Shown here: positions 25,101 to 37,488 of the stretch, piece by piece | Layout: every line of letters begins with the position of its first letter | Position numbering within the stretch: the stretch's first letter is position 1 | NCBI RefSeq assembly: GCF_022965805.1 | Contig: NC_133103.1 | Location: 48,367,693 to 48,431,692, forward strand | DNA from: Primulina eburnea | Taxonomy: Eukaryota; Streptophyta; Magnoliopsida; Lamiales; Gesneriaceae | Direction: 5' to 3' | Length of the DNA stretch: 64,000 nucleotides | Notes under the pieces: generated by a model | Seen by the model: the letters and a program-made list of their open reading frames with translations, nothing else | What the model was told of the DNA's origin: nothing | Databases searched by the model: none | Translations under genes and position numbers: made by a program

Positions 25101-28100
25101 TCAGTTTCTGAAGATAGTTGTATTGAGGGGCATGGCAGCAGTGACTTCCTCGGCCCACAAGAACCATCGTCAAGTGTCATCTCTGAGTTTTTTTCAATGT
25201 TCCCATGAATGATGAGTTTAGTTTTATCCTCGTCAACTGTTTCAAATGATTCATCCTCCATATCCACATCTAAATCCTCGTAACCTTGTTTACTGGAACA
25301 TGTATTTTTTATCTCAGGCCGAGCTTCCTCAACACTTCTATCTTTAGAAACTCCAGGCTGTGAACATGGACATTCAATTTCACAAGCATTCAAACTTTTA
25401 TTTGCTTCACCAACTTCTTCACCTTCCATCAGAATTTCCATTTCTGCATCTCCGTCATCATCAAGATGAGGCAATGTCAATGGCCGGTTGAGACTAAATT
25501 TCAGGAGGTTGAGACTTCTCCGTGCATTCCACCCAGTTGCATAGGCACCATTTTGGCCTGCTTGATTGCCATTGGTCTTCATTCGATGGAGTTCATCCTG
25601 TCAAGTAATAGAGAGAACACATGAGTCGTCTGCAATCAGTGTTTTATTTCCATGAGTTCGACATCTTGATATATGATAATCTTACCAACTAGAGAAAAAT
25701 AAAAAAAATTACCTTCAGTTGTCGTATAACTTCTCTCAAGACATTTACATCATCCTGCATTTCTTCATTTACAATTGCTTTATTTTTTATTGCCTTTGCA
25801 CGCTGTGCAAATCTTAGTGTGCTGAAAGTTTCGCTCTTACAGCTGCAATATAGAACAGAATTTCAATTAGAGTTATAAGGACAGCTTCAGTGTCGGAAAC
25901 CAAAAATGATAGACATGGCTTCTATATCACCTTTGAGATGGAGAAACTGCACATATCATCGCAAGTTTGGCATTCCCACCCAGGGATTCCTGCAGTAAGA
26001 ATGTCAACTTGGAATCCCTGTAGGGTATGTGTCTATGCTTCCCTGTCTGAGAAACTTCTGCAAGAATATTTATCAAGTTCCTGAAAATTTCATACATAAA
26101 TGAAATCAGCAAGAGTAAAATCCAAATCCCAAATAGAATAAAAAGAAAGTAGATCAAGAGGGTAATGCTACACCCCGCTGAACTATTTTACAAGCTGATA
26201 TTCAATTAAATTTAACTGAACAAAATGCCGAGAGATTAAAAAATGGAGAAAAAAATTAGTATAAGATTGAGCACTTTACCTAAAACTATAGCTAGCAGTA
26301 ATGATATAGTTTATTTGCCACTTTACCAGAATTTATCGTTAGTAGTAATTGTATAAATCACATATTTGGAACCATAGAACAGTCGAAACATCATATTCCA
26401 ATCGTTGAGGTAACCATTTTTCCCCAAACACCTACTTTATGAACAATAAAGAAATGACCGCCAAATATAAATTTCTACTATAACGCATTTGTCTCTCCTT
26501 CACTCTCATTGACATGTCAAATTTATAACCCAAGCATGAAAGCTCAGTAAAAGAGAAGTTATTGGATTCAGAGATAGTCAATATAAGTTTCAGAAGATTT
26601 TAAAGTATCGTTTGCATGCATTAATGCTTTATAAATAAGTATGATAACTTGTAGTGTCTAAAGGAAGTATATAGAACAGACAAAAACGGCCCGGTCATGC
26701 TATCTAACATAAAACATGTCAATTTTGTACTTTTACCACCGTACCTTCAGTTTCAAATTTCATCACCTTTATATGCAATTAACATTTTAGAGCTTTCAAT
26801 TTTGAATTTTCCATGAAAATCTGAAAGAATTCTTGATGTAAAACTTTTCGTTTGTTTGATTCACACCAATCTCTGTTACAATTTATGCTTCTTAAATAAA
26901 AATCCAATCAGGAACTCATAAGCTCTCTACTTGGGACATATATCGACTGGGTGAATATTTGCAGTCAATGTGTATTGGAATAAGGATCAGTATTGCTACT
27001 CTCATGATCAATTAGTGTCTCTAATAAGGATCATCCAGTGGATCTATGACAGAACTGAAATATATTGCTACTCTCATGATCAATTAGTGTCCCTGTTTTC
27101 ATATCTCTACAAGAGTAATCGGCAAAACAATATTAAACCATACCCTAGTTGTGACAGAGAACGGTTAATATTCCCTGCTTCCTTCAAGCGTTCTCCAGCT
27201 GCACCTGTTTGTTTCTGTCTCTCTGATCCAGCAAGGTCAACGAAATTAATTCTGCTAACCTTCACGTAGCTTAAACCATCAGCAGCACTCTGTAATGATT
27301 TGGAGAAAGATTATGGGGCTAGAAAAAACAGGAACCAAGAAAATACATTGAAAAAACAGCTTGTACTCAATCATATACATTATAGATTATGGGTAAAAAG
27401 AAACATGATAAATTCAATAACCAGTTTGCTAGAACTAAATATTTTATTGCAGATGCGTGTTCATACCATATGAACAATCGCAAATGAGAAAGTAGAAATA
27501 GGATTAGTTTGAAAGGCCAAGATCAACGAATTCCAACGAATCAATCATTACCTTGCTGCGCGATTCAACAACACAAGTGAAAACGCTGTGGGAGCGAGAA
27601 CTTTCAGCATTCACACTTGTAGAGCCAGTTCTCCGATTTGACAATCCCTACATGATTTGGGCGACGAAAAGAGACATTACCTTGATTGAAAGTCAAGTGC
27701 AACGAGGAAACTCACGAAATAGCATTAAACCAAAGCTTATTGGCAATCTTGAGGACTATCAACAAATTGAATCTAATATTTGTTATTACCAGCATATTTC
27801 ACCTTTCCATACCATATTGTATACCAGATTTCACAATTCTACACTAGAGAAGGTAACACAGTGATAAAATGAACAATCATCATGCATCATCTTCATATTT
27901 TAAGGGCAACACACATAGGATACAAGTGTAAAATGGAAATTTTGAAACTAGCAGTAATACAAATTGAGCAACATAACATGGAAAAAACTTTATCTAAAAC
28001 TTAGAACCAACGCATTCTTAAAACATTTGGGAAAGTTTTAAACACATTTTATGTGCACAAGTCCAAAATAAAAAATCACGTTAATTAGATAAAATCTCTT

Positions 28101-30694
28101 TATCATTGTTCCTAATCTGAAGCAATTTGCTCCACATGCAAAGATGCTACTTACTGAATATACCCACCCCCACCCCCGTGGTTATTTCAACTTTTTTCCT
28201 TTCAACAAAGTGGATCTGGTAGAAAAGATAGTTATATCTCCAACAACAAAAAATGATCTCTCACTTTCCAGTTCATGGGCAGAAATTAAGAGAAATCAAC
28301 CCTTTCCTAAATAGCATGAATTGTACTCCCAAAATCAAGAAGTAAATACCTCTTTCTGATTTTTCAAAAAATAAAAATAATTGACAAACCTTCATCAAAA
28401 GTTGTGACACGTCCTTCATAGAGGAGACACATTCCTCTGTTAAATTTTCCACATAAACACCACTGTTAACATCTTCTCTGATCTGAAAAGAGATAAAAAT
28501 ATAGCTAAATTATATATATTTGAAGAAATCATCTATTGGATACATCCATAAATGAAGAAAATACTCTGTTCTATTACCTGGAGATTCTTTTGACTTGGAT
28601 CCAATAAATCAGTTATTTGTTCATTGTAAATCTGTTAGCACAATGCTCAATGTAATCAGTAGAAAAATAATGAAACACAAGGCATGAAAAAATAAGCATA
28701 GCACAAAAAAGATACATGACACCTACCTCAAGGAAAGAGCAGCGGCACATAAACACAAGTTTTCTGTCAGCTTGCTTGACTTGCTCCTACAATATACAAA
28801 GCATACAATTTTAAAATATCATAAAGCCAAAATTGCTAGCACACTAAGTGGTTTAGACTTTACTACTTCAAATAAGAGATTTATTAGTCTAATAATATTA
28901 AATACCTCATCAATCCTTTCAAAGAGCCAGTGGAAAACACGTGGCGCTAACCCTTGTTGTTCTTCTTCCAACAAAGCATTTGATGCACCCCAAATGGTGT
29001 ATGTCTTCCCACTCCCAGTCTGATATATCAAATTATGGACATGTTAACATCAGCACACAAGTAGAACTAATCATTGCTGAAAATCTTCCACATGCATGTA
29101 ATTCTGTTAGCTGTATTTTTACAACTCACTCGAATACTATGACAAAATCCGTTACAGAATAATATACCTGTCCATAAGCAAATACAGAGCTGTTGAACCC
29201 AGCAAGGCAATTTTCAACAAGTGGTGCACCCACGAGCTGGAAAATATCCATCTGAAATCCAAAAATGAGTTACTTATTTCATTTGTTATCTCGCGGCAAA
29301 TGTTTACATAAAGATTAGTAAAAAGTAAGATTTCTTGCCTGGTTTGACTCAACATCAGCAATCGAGTCAAATGTAAAGGTTTGTCCTGCTATTGATAAAG
29401 AATCATTTGCGATTTTTTGAACCACGTGCGGCCCTTCTTCTTCATTCTTATTTGGTGGTCTCACTCGGACTATCACCTAAATCACACGTTTAAATCAAAT
29501 TATTATGAACCATTAAACTGATAAGAATTTTGTCAAAAGACGGAGATTCTGAAACAAACTACATTAAAAACGTATTGGCCAGGTTCAAATTCCATCAACT
29601 GACCCCCATCATCTTGAACAGACATTTGGGATCCTTTGAGGGACGAAAAAAAAGCAAAATGGGTTCAACTGAAATTTCAGATAGTATTTGGAGTCAATAT
29701 TAACTGGAGCATACAACTACTGAAGTACTATATTGTACTATATTCAGCATCCTGAATGAAATCAAGTAAGTGGAGCAAACCAGAAACTAGAACAAATCAA
29801 TGTACAAAACATAGGTTTTCTCAAAGAAAAATAAAAACTTAAAACATGACACAACCGAAATCACGAAGTAAGAACATCATCAACTAGTTTAAGTTTAGTT
29901 GCTTCAAAGTAGGTAGGCCAAAAATCAAAACGGAGAAAACGAGTAGCAGACTATTCTTCACTGACTACGTCAAATGAGAAAAATTTACATAATACAAAAA
30001 CCTTAATTCCATCAGAGAATAAGTTCAAAAATCGCCTCAACAAAGATCTCAGTAAAATCAGAGGTTATCTCAGTCCAAAGAAATGAAAGAAGAAAACAAA
30101 CCAAAATCCATATGAAACGTTTAAATAACTAGAAAGGGTATTTAGTGACAAAGAATACAGATCCCAAAGCCGCAGCAGCCGCAGAAAAACAGAAAACTAG
30201 AAATCTTTAAAATATATGAATTCAGAAGACAACAAAACGCTCAATTGCGATTACCTGAAAACAAAAAACAGAATTCACAAAGCACAGACACCAAAATGAT
30301 ATAGTTTGTAGTTCAGTTCAACTCATTTAAAAACAAGAAAGAATAAAGAAACGACCTTAACCCCAGAATCCGAGGAATTCACAGGCACCACACCATTCTC
30401 CAAAGCCGCGGCAGCCGCAGCGGACTCCACACCGAGCTTGCGCTTGAGAGGTGGCCTAGGCGGAAGCGGGCTCTTCAACTTCGAAGGAACGGAGGATGGC
30501 GATGAAGTGACGTTAAGATCTGAATTTATCGGCTGCGCGTTCTCTTTTGACGATGATTTGTGCTTCCGTACGCTAGGGTTCGGTGTGCCGGGCTTCGATT
30601 TGGGGTTCGGTGACGAAGATAATGGAGCATTGACCGCAGTTTCATGGTGATTTTCTCTCAAGATTTGGTTACGCGGTACCATGAAATGCTTCAT
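22177..30694 (-). CDS. PAKRP1: Phragmoplast-associated kinesin, PAKRP1/KIN-12A type, 16 exons
   Basis: Exons, high to low: 30694-30356, 29476-29339, 29251-29168, 29019-28906, 28786-28727, 28631-28578, 28482-28390, 27647-27552, 27289-27144, 26080-25931, 25842-25713, 25597-24497, 24414-24316, 24231-24079, 23999-23199, 22392-22177. All join in frame to 1257 residues; Arabidopsis PAKRP1 has about 1290. The N-terminus MKHFMVPRN and C-terminus [11 protein letters not shown] match that family. The motor spans about residues 114-468, with P-loop GQTGSGKT (186-193, split by an intron), switch I NAESSRSH (307-314) and switch II DLAGSE (344-349). Long coiled coils follow, including [19 protein letters not shown]. 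The family is plus-end directed and sits at the phragmoplast midzone, where it organises microtubules during cytokinesis. Introns 2 and 14 use GC donors. A perfect MSA site lies upstream. A broken partial copy lies at 58461-61954. Confidence 0.93.
26991..27091. repeat. Direct repeat inside kinesin intron 9
   Basis: A 29-base segment starting TATTGCTACTCTCATGATCA occurs at 26991-27019 and at 27063-27091, a spacing of 72 bases. It lies between exons 9 and 10. Confidence 0.8.
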
Positions 30695-30780
30695 TTTCTT
30701 GAACGGAGAATGGAGAAGGGGGGACTTCGTTGGGGAGAGAGAGTTTAGAGAGAGAAAGAGAGACAGTGGAGAGAGAAAGG

Positions 30781-30791
30781 TAGCCGTTGGA
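30781..30791 (-). promoter_or_regulatory. Mitosis-specific activator (MSA) element of the kinesin gene
   Basis: On the minus strand this reads TCCAACGGCTA, a full match to the published MSA consensus YCYAACGGYYA. That element is bound by three-repeat MYB (MYB3R) factors and drives G2/M expression. It lies about 90 bases before the kinesin ATG, next to a pyrimidine-rich probable leader. The role fits a cytokinesis motor; use in vivo is inference. Confidence 0.7.
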
Positions 30792-31155
30792 GCAGAGGGA
30801 CAAGTTTGATTTGAATTTGGGGAAAACTGAATTTACATTTTTTAATTTTAATTTTAAATTTGGACAGCTCATCGAAATGGATCTGGACTGGAGATTGTAA
30901 TTGGGCTTCAACAATTGGGCCGCACTCAGGATGAATCGACTATCACTCGGGCCTCTATTTTGGACCAGGCTCCATTAAAAGAAACCCCAAAGCTAATTGT
31001 GACCGTAGCATTCAAAATCTAAATAAATATTATTGATTTAACATAGACGGATGACGTTTTATAGTTCATCTCACATGAAAATTCTAAGTTTGAAATTAAA
31101 TCTAAACCCTGTGTTTAAATGCTTCAATATGAAATCCTAATAACCCGGAATTTAA

Positions 31156-31678
31156 TATCGATCGGTGGATATGTAGCATCGATCGGTGGTATGCACACAA
31201 ATCACTCGATCGGCACACTCTACGTATACCTCGCATGATTCCCAAATAGCTAATCTAATTTAATATTTATTTGTTTCATGTCATGCAAAATATTTGAACC
31301 ATATCTACTTATTTTGATGCCACATCGCCGGATACGTGCATGATTTTCCCAGCCCCGGAAACAAAATAACTCTATTTATATAAAACAAATTCAAAAAATA
31401 ATGAAGAATCTAGCATTGTAAACAAAACCCTTGCGCAACACTTTCATTTTGGTACTCACAAAAATGCATCCAGAGGCACCCCTCTTGTTCTCTATCTTCT
31501 TTTCGGTCTCTCTGTTTTCTGCAAAACCAGAAGATGCTGCAAATATTGGCGGTGTGATACCATCTCCAACCTAGAATTCTTGCAAAACCAGAAAATGCTG
31601 CAAACACATGCAGACCGCGTCGGTATTAAATTGGATCCACTCGAAGTTTTGGACCATTTGTGGTTCGATAGATATGCT
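31156..31678. other. Diverged stretch between kinesin promoter and solo LTR, no gene
   Basis: This half kilobase has little match to the corresponding stretch of the second duplication copy. It holds repeats of ATCGATCGGTGG (near 31157 and 31173) and a direct repeat of GCAAAACCAGAAxATGCTGC (near 31518 and 31580). No coding frame is convincing. Confidence 0.5.
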
Positions 31679-33157
31679 TGTCACGCCTCGAGATCGCGTC
31701 GGTGACATCCGGCATTATTAATCAAATAACAATAAATCTCGTAGCAAATAGCCAAATACCAGTCTATTTCATAAATTTTCCAATGTCTTTACAAATTAAG
31801 AAAATAGAGAGGTTGCGGAAGTGAAAAGTACAAACATTACTAAGAAAGACAAAGGAACACTAATGGACTTGAATATCGAGAACTTGAATTACTTCATTCT
31901 AATTCTTTACCAGCCCCAGAACTGCTCATGCTCCTTTTCTTATACCTGTTCTTCATTCTCATCTGGAGAGGTACGTAAGGGAGGTGAGTGTTTTGGGAAA
32001 CACTCAGCAAGTAGGGCCGATCGAATATCAGAAAACATTTGATACATAATAATTTTAGAACCTTCTTCTTTTACATAACATAGTATATCAGAGTTGGATG
32101 AACATAAGTTAATCATTGAACAAATCGGAGTTTCAGAGTTGGATGAACAGAAATCAGATTTAGAACAATCAGAACTTCGGATCAGAACATTTCATAACAG
32201 AACTTATCAGACAAACAGATTATAATAATCATGGGCTATCCTTGATCTTGAGCTCTCTCTGGGGCCTTTTCCCGCATTCGGGCTCCCTCTGGGGCCTTCT
32301 CTCATAGACAGGCTCCCTCTGGGGTCTTTTCCCTCACATGCTTTCCCGATGCACCATTATCATATTCAAACAAATAGCTTATCATTCGAATACGTATTGG
32401 TTCGAACAGAATGACACCAACATAGAACGAAACGGAGAAGCATAAACGAACAAACAGACGGAACGAAACGAAACGATTTGAAGTAACTTAGTTATTTTCG
32501 AAATCCACACTTATTCACATCATGCAGTAGATGATCGAATTTTAAAACATACATAATCTCTTTAAAACATATAAACCCACTTATCTGAAAGTTTGTTCCA
32601 AAAATCTTGGAATGAACAAGTTGGAGCTTGACATTGAAAAATCAGTCACCTTGCAAAAAAGTTTGCTCCTAATTGAACTGTTGGATCGATCTGAATTTTG
32701 GATATGTTGCTCCAAACATGTGTAGTTATATTCTGAATGGTGGAGATCGGCTTTGGACTGGTAAAACAATGAGCAAAACTTTATGAAATTAGGCAGAATT
32801 TTTTATACTCGAAAATTGTAACTTTTGGAGAAAATTTTTGATGTTGCTTTGGTGTGATTTCACTCATTCTTTTGCCGCTATTTATAGGCACAAATGTGAT
32901 TTTAGGTCTTCCCCTCCATACCAAATGTTTCATGGTTTATGGCATTAATCATCAATGTGACTTTAGGCATTCCCCTTCCATACCAAAGATTGCATGATTT
33001 ATGGTATTAATCACCAATGTGACTTTAGGTCTTCTCCCTCCATGCCAATGGTTGCATGTAATTTATTCTCATCCAAGTCATAATTCATCTTCAATGCAAA
33101 ACAAAAATCAACTTGGTACTTTGTCTTTTTGTATAGTAAAATATTTGGGTATTCACA
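31679..33157. mobile_element. Solo LTR, 1479 bp, with target duplication ATGCT
   Basis: It begins TGTCACGCCTCGAG, ends GGGTATTCACA, and is flanked by ATGCT at 31674-31678 and 33158-33162. The second copy of the duplicated region has the unoccupied site GATATGCTTCCCTAG at 62733-62747, which proves insertion. No internal retrotransposon sequence and no second LTR are present, so this is a solo LTR left by LTR-LTR recombination. The TGTCACGCC start suggests Ty3/gypsy; the parent family is not in the window. A repeated GGCTCCCTCTGGGG motif lies near 32255-32330. Confidence 0.9.
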
Positions 33158-33270
33158 ATGCTTCCCTAGTTAAATAACAATTTTTTTCCAGAATACAATT
33201 TATATTTATTTATGCAAATCACATACATTTTTTGTCTTACTCTCTTCAAATATTAAAGAGTAGGTCTCTT

Positions 33271-33426
33271 GTGAGACAGTCTCACGAATCTTTATCCGTG
33301 AAACGGGTCAACTCTACCGATATTCACAATAAAAAGTAATACTATTAGCATAAAAAATAATATTTTTTCATGAGAACCCAAATAAGATATATGTCTCACA
33401 AAATACGACCCGTGAGACCGTCTCAC
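33271..33426 (-). mobile_element. MITE-like short repeat, copy G
   Basis: Reverse-orientation copy bounded by GTGAGACAGTCTCAC and GTGAGACCGTCTCAC, the best preserved pair of ends in the window. It lies just past the end of the segmental duplication. Confidence 0.75.
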
Positions 33427-33552
33427 ACAAGATTTTGCCAATATTAAATAGATGGTTCAAAATAACCCTAAACTCAAGTAAAAATAGAAAATAATAAATA
33501 AGGCCGATTTTGGAAATATAACTACCTTAATTCCTCACATTAATATATTCTA

Positions 33553-33883
33553 GGACCGAGTGCTTACCGCTTTACCAAAAGTTATAGCTGGTGGTAATGA
33601 TGCAACTCAAATCTTTTAAACCGCACAGCAGCTCAAGCACCACGGTTCGATTGTTCTACTAGACAGAGACAATTATTGCACCAAACAATCTCTCTCCCAA
33701 TAATTGCACTCCTTGCAATCTATAGGAATTGAACCCATGACCTTGGTTCTGAGGACCGAGTGCTTACCGCTTTACCAAAAACTATAGCTGATGGTAATGG
33801 TGTAACTCAAATCTTTTAAACCGCTCAACAGCTCAAGCACCACGGTTCGATCGCTCTACTAAGTAGGGACAATTATTGTACCC
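33553..33883 (-). repeat. Tandem 200-bp repeat with tRNA-like promoter boxes (SINE-like)
   Basis: The block GGACCGAGTGCTTACCGC occurs at 33553 and at 33753, a period of exactly 200 bases, and similarity continues for about 130 bases into the second unit. On the minus strand each unit gives AGCGGTAAGCACTCGG. In the fuller junction this is followed by GGTTCAATTCC, a good match to the RNA polymerase III B box, with an A-box-like stretch before it. That suggests a tRNA-derived SINE family arranged in tandem. No complete tRNA cloverleaf was found. Confidence 0.55.
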
Positions 33884-34439
33884 AACATCTATTATTGTTG
33901 TTGTTGTTGTACAAAAACTATTTTTTTTTTAAATGTAAAACTATTTTTTTTTGTGAAATTGTACAAAAAGTATTTGAATACACAAATATATGATTGTGAT
34001 ACCAAATTTATGGTATTTATAAATGATAAATGATTTGCGTGTGTTTTATATAATTTATATTTATATCGGTCATTTGACATGCACGTTTTGTATATAAAAT
34101 AATCAAAATTTATGTAATAGTATTTGTGAAAGTTTTATTTTGGCATAACTTTATAAATAAAAATCATGACAAAAAATTTGAAGAAAGATGGATTGAAACT
34201 AACTTCACTTTTTAACTTTGAAATTCTATTAAATTTTTTTCTATTAATTCGAAAATCATCATTTATAAATAACTCAATATTTCCATAAATCAAAATAATT
34301 TAACAATTTAAATCTCAACTACATAAATCCCTAAAATCATCAATTATCCAAATTCACTTCTACCTTTAACATGATCAGAATTACCTTCAAAATAAAACAT
34401 AAAATCTCTAATAAAATACTTAACAAAATTTTTTTAAAC

Positions 34440-35110
34440 TTTTCCCAACAAGCTAATGTGGAAAATAATTGTCCCTCAGGAATGTAGTACCGTACTCGAT
34501 CTACTCAAGCGTCAGCGCCTCCCTCAATATCATCATCACCTGCAGCATTCAAACCTAATGAGTCTAATGACTCAGCACGTTCTAAACATGAGTAGCAAAT
34601 AATACATATACAAGCACATGCATTAAAATCAAACTTTTATTTAAAATAATTTTAAGCATAAATAAATCATATATCGTAAAACTATAAAATCATAAAGGGT
34701 GAAGTTTGATCCTTGAAAGTGACTAGCCTTTTATCCTCTGGTCGATTGATCAGTCTTAGCTCTCATTGCGCAAGGGCACATGCACTAGGCACTGCCATAG
34801 AAATACGATAGTCAGGCTCCTTCTAGGGCCTTGTCCCGTAAACAAGCTCCTACTGGGCCTTTTTCCTCACGACATTCCTATAAACTTGTAAGTTCACATT
34901 TCATTCTTAAAACAGATCCTCCACATATCCTCTCTATCATTTCTCACAGTCAATTCACGTCTCACAAAATATTTTCTTTTTTCCTTTTTAAATCATAAAA
35001 TATCGCGACTTTCAAAAAATAGCATTTTTACAATAAAAATTGCACAATTTTACCAAAAATCATAAAATATCATATTTTCATCAAAATCATTATTTTATAT
35101 CATTTATCAT
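34440..35110. other. Probable diverged LTR remnant, no gene
   Basis: AT-rich sequence with blocks such as GTCAGGCTCCTTCTAGGGCC near 34811, which recall the GGCTCCCTCTGGGGCC blocks of the solo LTR at 31679-33157. It may be an old relative of that LTR. The ends are not resolved. From 33884 to 34440 I see only AT-rich DNA. Confidence 0.3.
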
Positions 35111-35123
35111 GCGTTATGATACG

Positions 35124-37488
35124 TGTTGCGTTATTTTCCGCTCGCAAGCGCACGATTGTCAAGTTTTAATATATGTAAGTAAGATATCGTTCGCACGAGG
35201 AGTGTGTATATGAAAATATATATGTGCTTATAATTAAAATAGTCACAACTTTATTTAAAAAAAGCAATAGATTTTTGGTTTGTTTAAAACAAATTAATTG
35301 CAAATAAATAATTAATCTAATCACCGAATGGAGAAATATCAATGAGAGAAAATATCTAGAAGAGTGATTTCACTAAGTCTCCACGATAATTATTCACGTT
35401 TCAATTTATAGTTATGAATTCCTATTATTTAATGGTCAAGAACACTAAATTGTTTTATTCTCCCTTTCCCAAGTGACGGATAAATTATACCAATCAAACT
35501 TCGATCCAAACATTTTTAATAAGAATCTAAGTTCAATTGATATATGCAAATGATGTTCTTAACTAGCTCTCGCTAAAGTTATATGCCTTTCGAATGATAT
35601 AAACATTCAACAATGCATCTCTAATGATCTATAATTCTAGTCTCTATCCCGAGTTATAGAATTAATCAGACAACACACAATTTATGGCCAGTAAATTGCA
35701 GTCGAATAAAAACAAAGAGACACAATTAAACCAAATAGAATTCAATCATAAAAACAACCACGTCAAATCATCATATCGACAAAGCTACGTCATCCTCTAG
35801 AATAGAAAATTAGTTCATAAGGAAATTCAAGCAAAAACAAGACATGTTCGAAGTTTTAGACATCGCAACACAAGAAAATATAGAAACAAAAGAATAGATG
35901 ACAAATCAGAAGTGTCGTCTCTATCCTCAGATTCGTCGTTCTTCGTATTTGTGATTGATCTTCGTGGGTTAGGCGCTGTGGCGCTTGCAGTTCTCGTCTA
36001 TCGCAGTTCACAATTAAAACATGCTCTTAATCGCTATCTTTCATCCAAAAAAATGATTTATTTCCTGCACGACACAAAAACAACAAAAAACCAAGCGTGA
36101 TTTTGTTCTTAACTAATATGATTCAAATGGATTAACATATAAATTAATTGCAATTCTTGCACTTATCAAACTCCTTAAACTTGAACTTTTGCTAGTCTCG
36201 AGCAGAATAAGAATAAAAATAAGAACTCAATCAAAACTAGATTACTAACAACTATAAGTCATGGATGTGCAATCAGTGATATGTCAATGTTCATTTATCC
36301 AATCAAATTCTCAAATAGATTTACAACACTCGTTCGCCTAAACTCAAAAGATCGTCAGTTCAGTTCAACTTACACTTCATTTAGACTCACACTTCATTTA
36401 GATTACACATTCACTTACACAGATCGCATATGACTTTATTGGTGATTATCTGGCTCATAAGATTTTCAATACAAGTATACCAAAAAACAATGTCACACAA
36501 TGAGATGCTTGCATGCAAATAATTAAAGTTTATACTTGCTAACCATATTTCTCAGGTATCCATAAGCTTGACTTGAACAGATTTTCTCCACTAGTATATT
36601 GGATAAACGCAACAATGTTAATAGGACTTGTAGGCTTATAACGTTAGGCTATGGCTCATGGCTACAATAAAAGGTATGAAAATCAAAATTCGAGGAAAAT
36701 ATTTGAATTTTCATCATTTTCACTCTCCTTTCATTCACCATCCCTTATTGTTTTCTTCACAATCATATCCTCCATTTCCCTTTTTTTTCACCACTTTTTT
36801 ATTCATTCCTTCTTATTGTTTTTATCCTTTTTTTTTTCAACTCCTTTGTACATATGGAATTTTCTTTTTCTTTTCAAGGAGTATTTGAATCATTTCAATA
36901 ACAACAAATTTATTTCTCTCAAAATTAGGTAAGACAATAGGTGTATGAGCTCCATTAGGTAGTTGTTCTAGGAAGTAGAATAGATACAAGTGGGTGTTAA
37001 TTGTATGTCATTGACACACACACCCTTTGATTTTTTTTAGTAGACTCAAAATGGGACATTATGGATATTTTATGTTCATTTGATAGGCTCGAAGGCTCAA
37101 ACGGTTCCAAAGATCGCCTAAATCAATCTTATGTCACATATTATCCATATTTCGCCTCGAAAAGTGTTCAAGAATGTTCTAGATTTCCGTCAATCCATTA
37201 GTCATCTCATACAAACCAATCACATGCATTGTTCAATCAAAATGAAATATGAGATAGGTGTATAAAAAAAAGTCAAGCATCTCAATCAACTCGAGGCTCA
37301 ATGGGCTAACCAATTGATAATAAAAAAATGAAAATAAGCCCAAAGATATTGAGAAAAATTGTCTAGATCATATTTGTGTTTGCAAAATTATTAGTTAATG
37401 TCATGTGAGAATTACTAAAAATCAGATCTTCGTTGTATAATTAGCATAATAGGTATGTAAATTATATCTAAGTATCGATAGTATCAGC
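35124..37488 (-). mobile_element. Probable 3' part of an Athila-like element, including 3' LTR
   Basis: On the minus strand this region ends with ACACTCCTCGTGCGAACGAT and CGTGCGCTTGCGAGCG, then AACGCAACA near 35124. I recognise these as the 3' end of Athila/Tat-type LTRs, which normally precede the GGCGCCGTTGCCGGGG primer site. It is continuous with 53920 onwards once the inserted chromovirus is removed, and Athila gag, pol and a third reading frame lie there. The LTR start and any target duplication were not resolved. Confidence 0.45.

Larger units (their letters stand above)
27268..33247. repeat. Segmental duplication, copy 1 (kinesin 5' half and upstream DNA)
   Basis: From within kinesin exon 9 (about 27268) through exons 8-1 and the promoter to about 31155, this DNA matches 58461-62410 in the same orientation with scattered small changes. 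After a diverged stretch the match resumes near 31650 and, past a solo LTR absent from the other copy, continues from 33158 to about 33247 (partner 62735-62822). This copy carries the intact gene. Confidence 0.9.

Noticed and set aside
26160..26940. A possible extra kinesin exon in the large intron 9
   Set aside because: Exons 9 and 10 join in frame to the conserved SQLGNLIN sequence, and nothing in between resembles the family.
29532..29625. A 30-codon minus-strand frame in kinesin intron 1 that looks protein-like
   Set aside because: It cannot be spliced between exons 1 and 2 in frame, and the duplicate copy has a stop inside it.
33553..33883. A possible tRNA gene
   Set aside because: A B box and a weak A box are present, but no complete acceptor stem or cloverleaf could be made.
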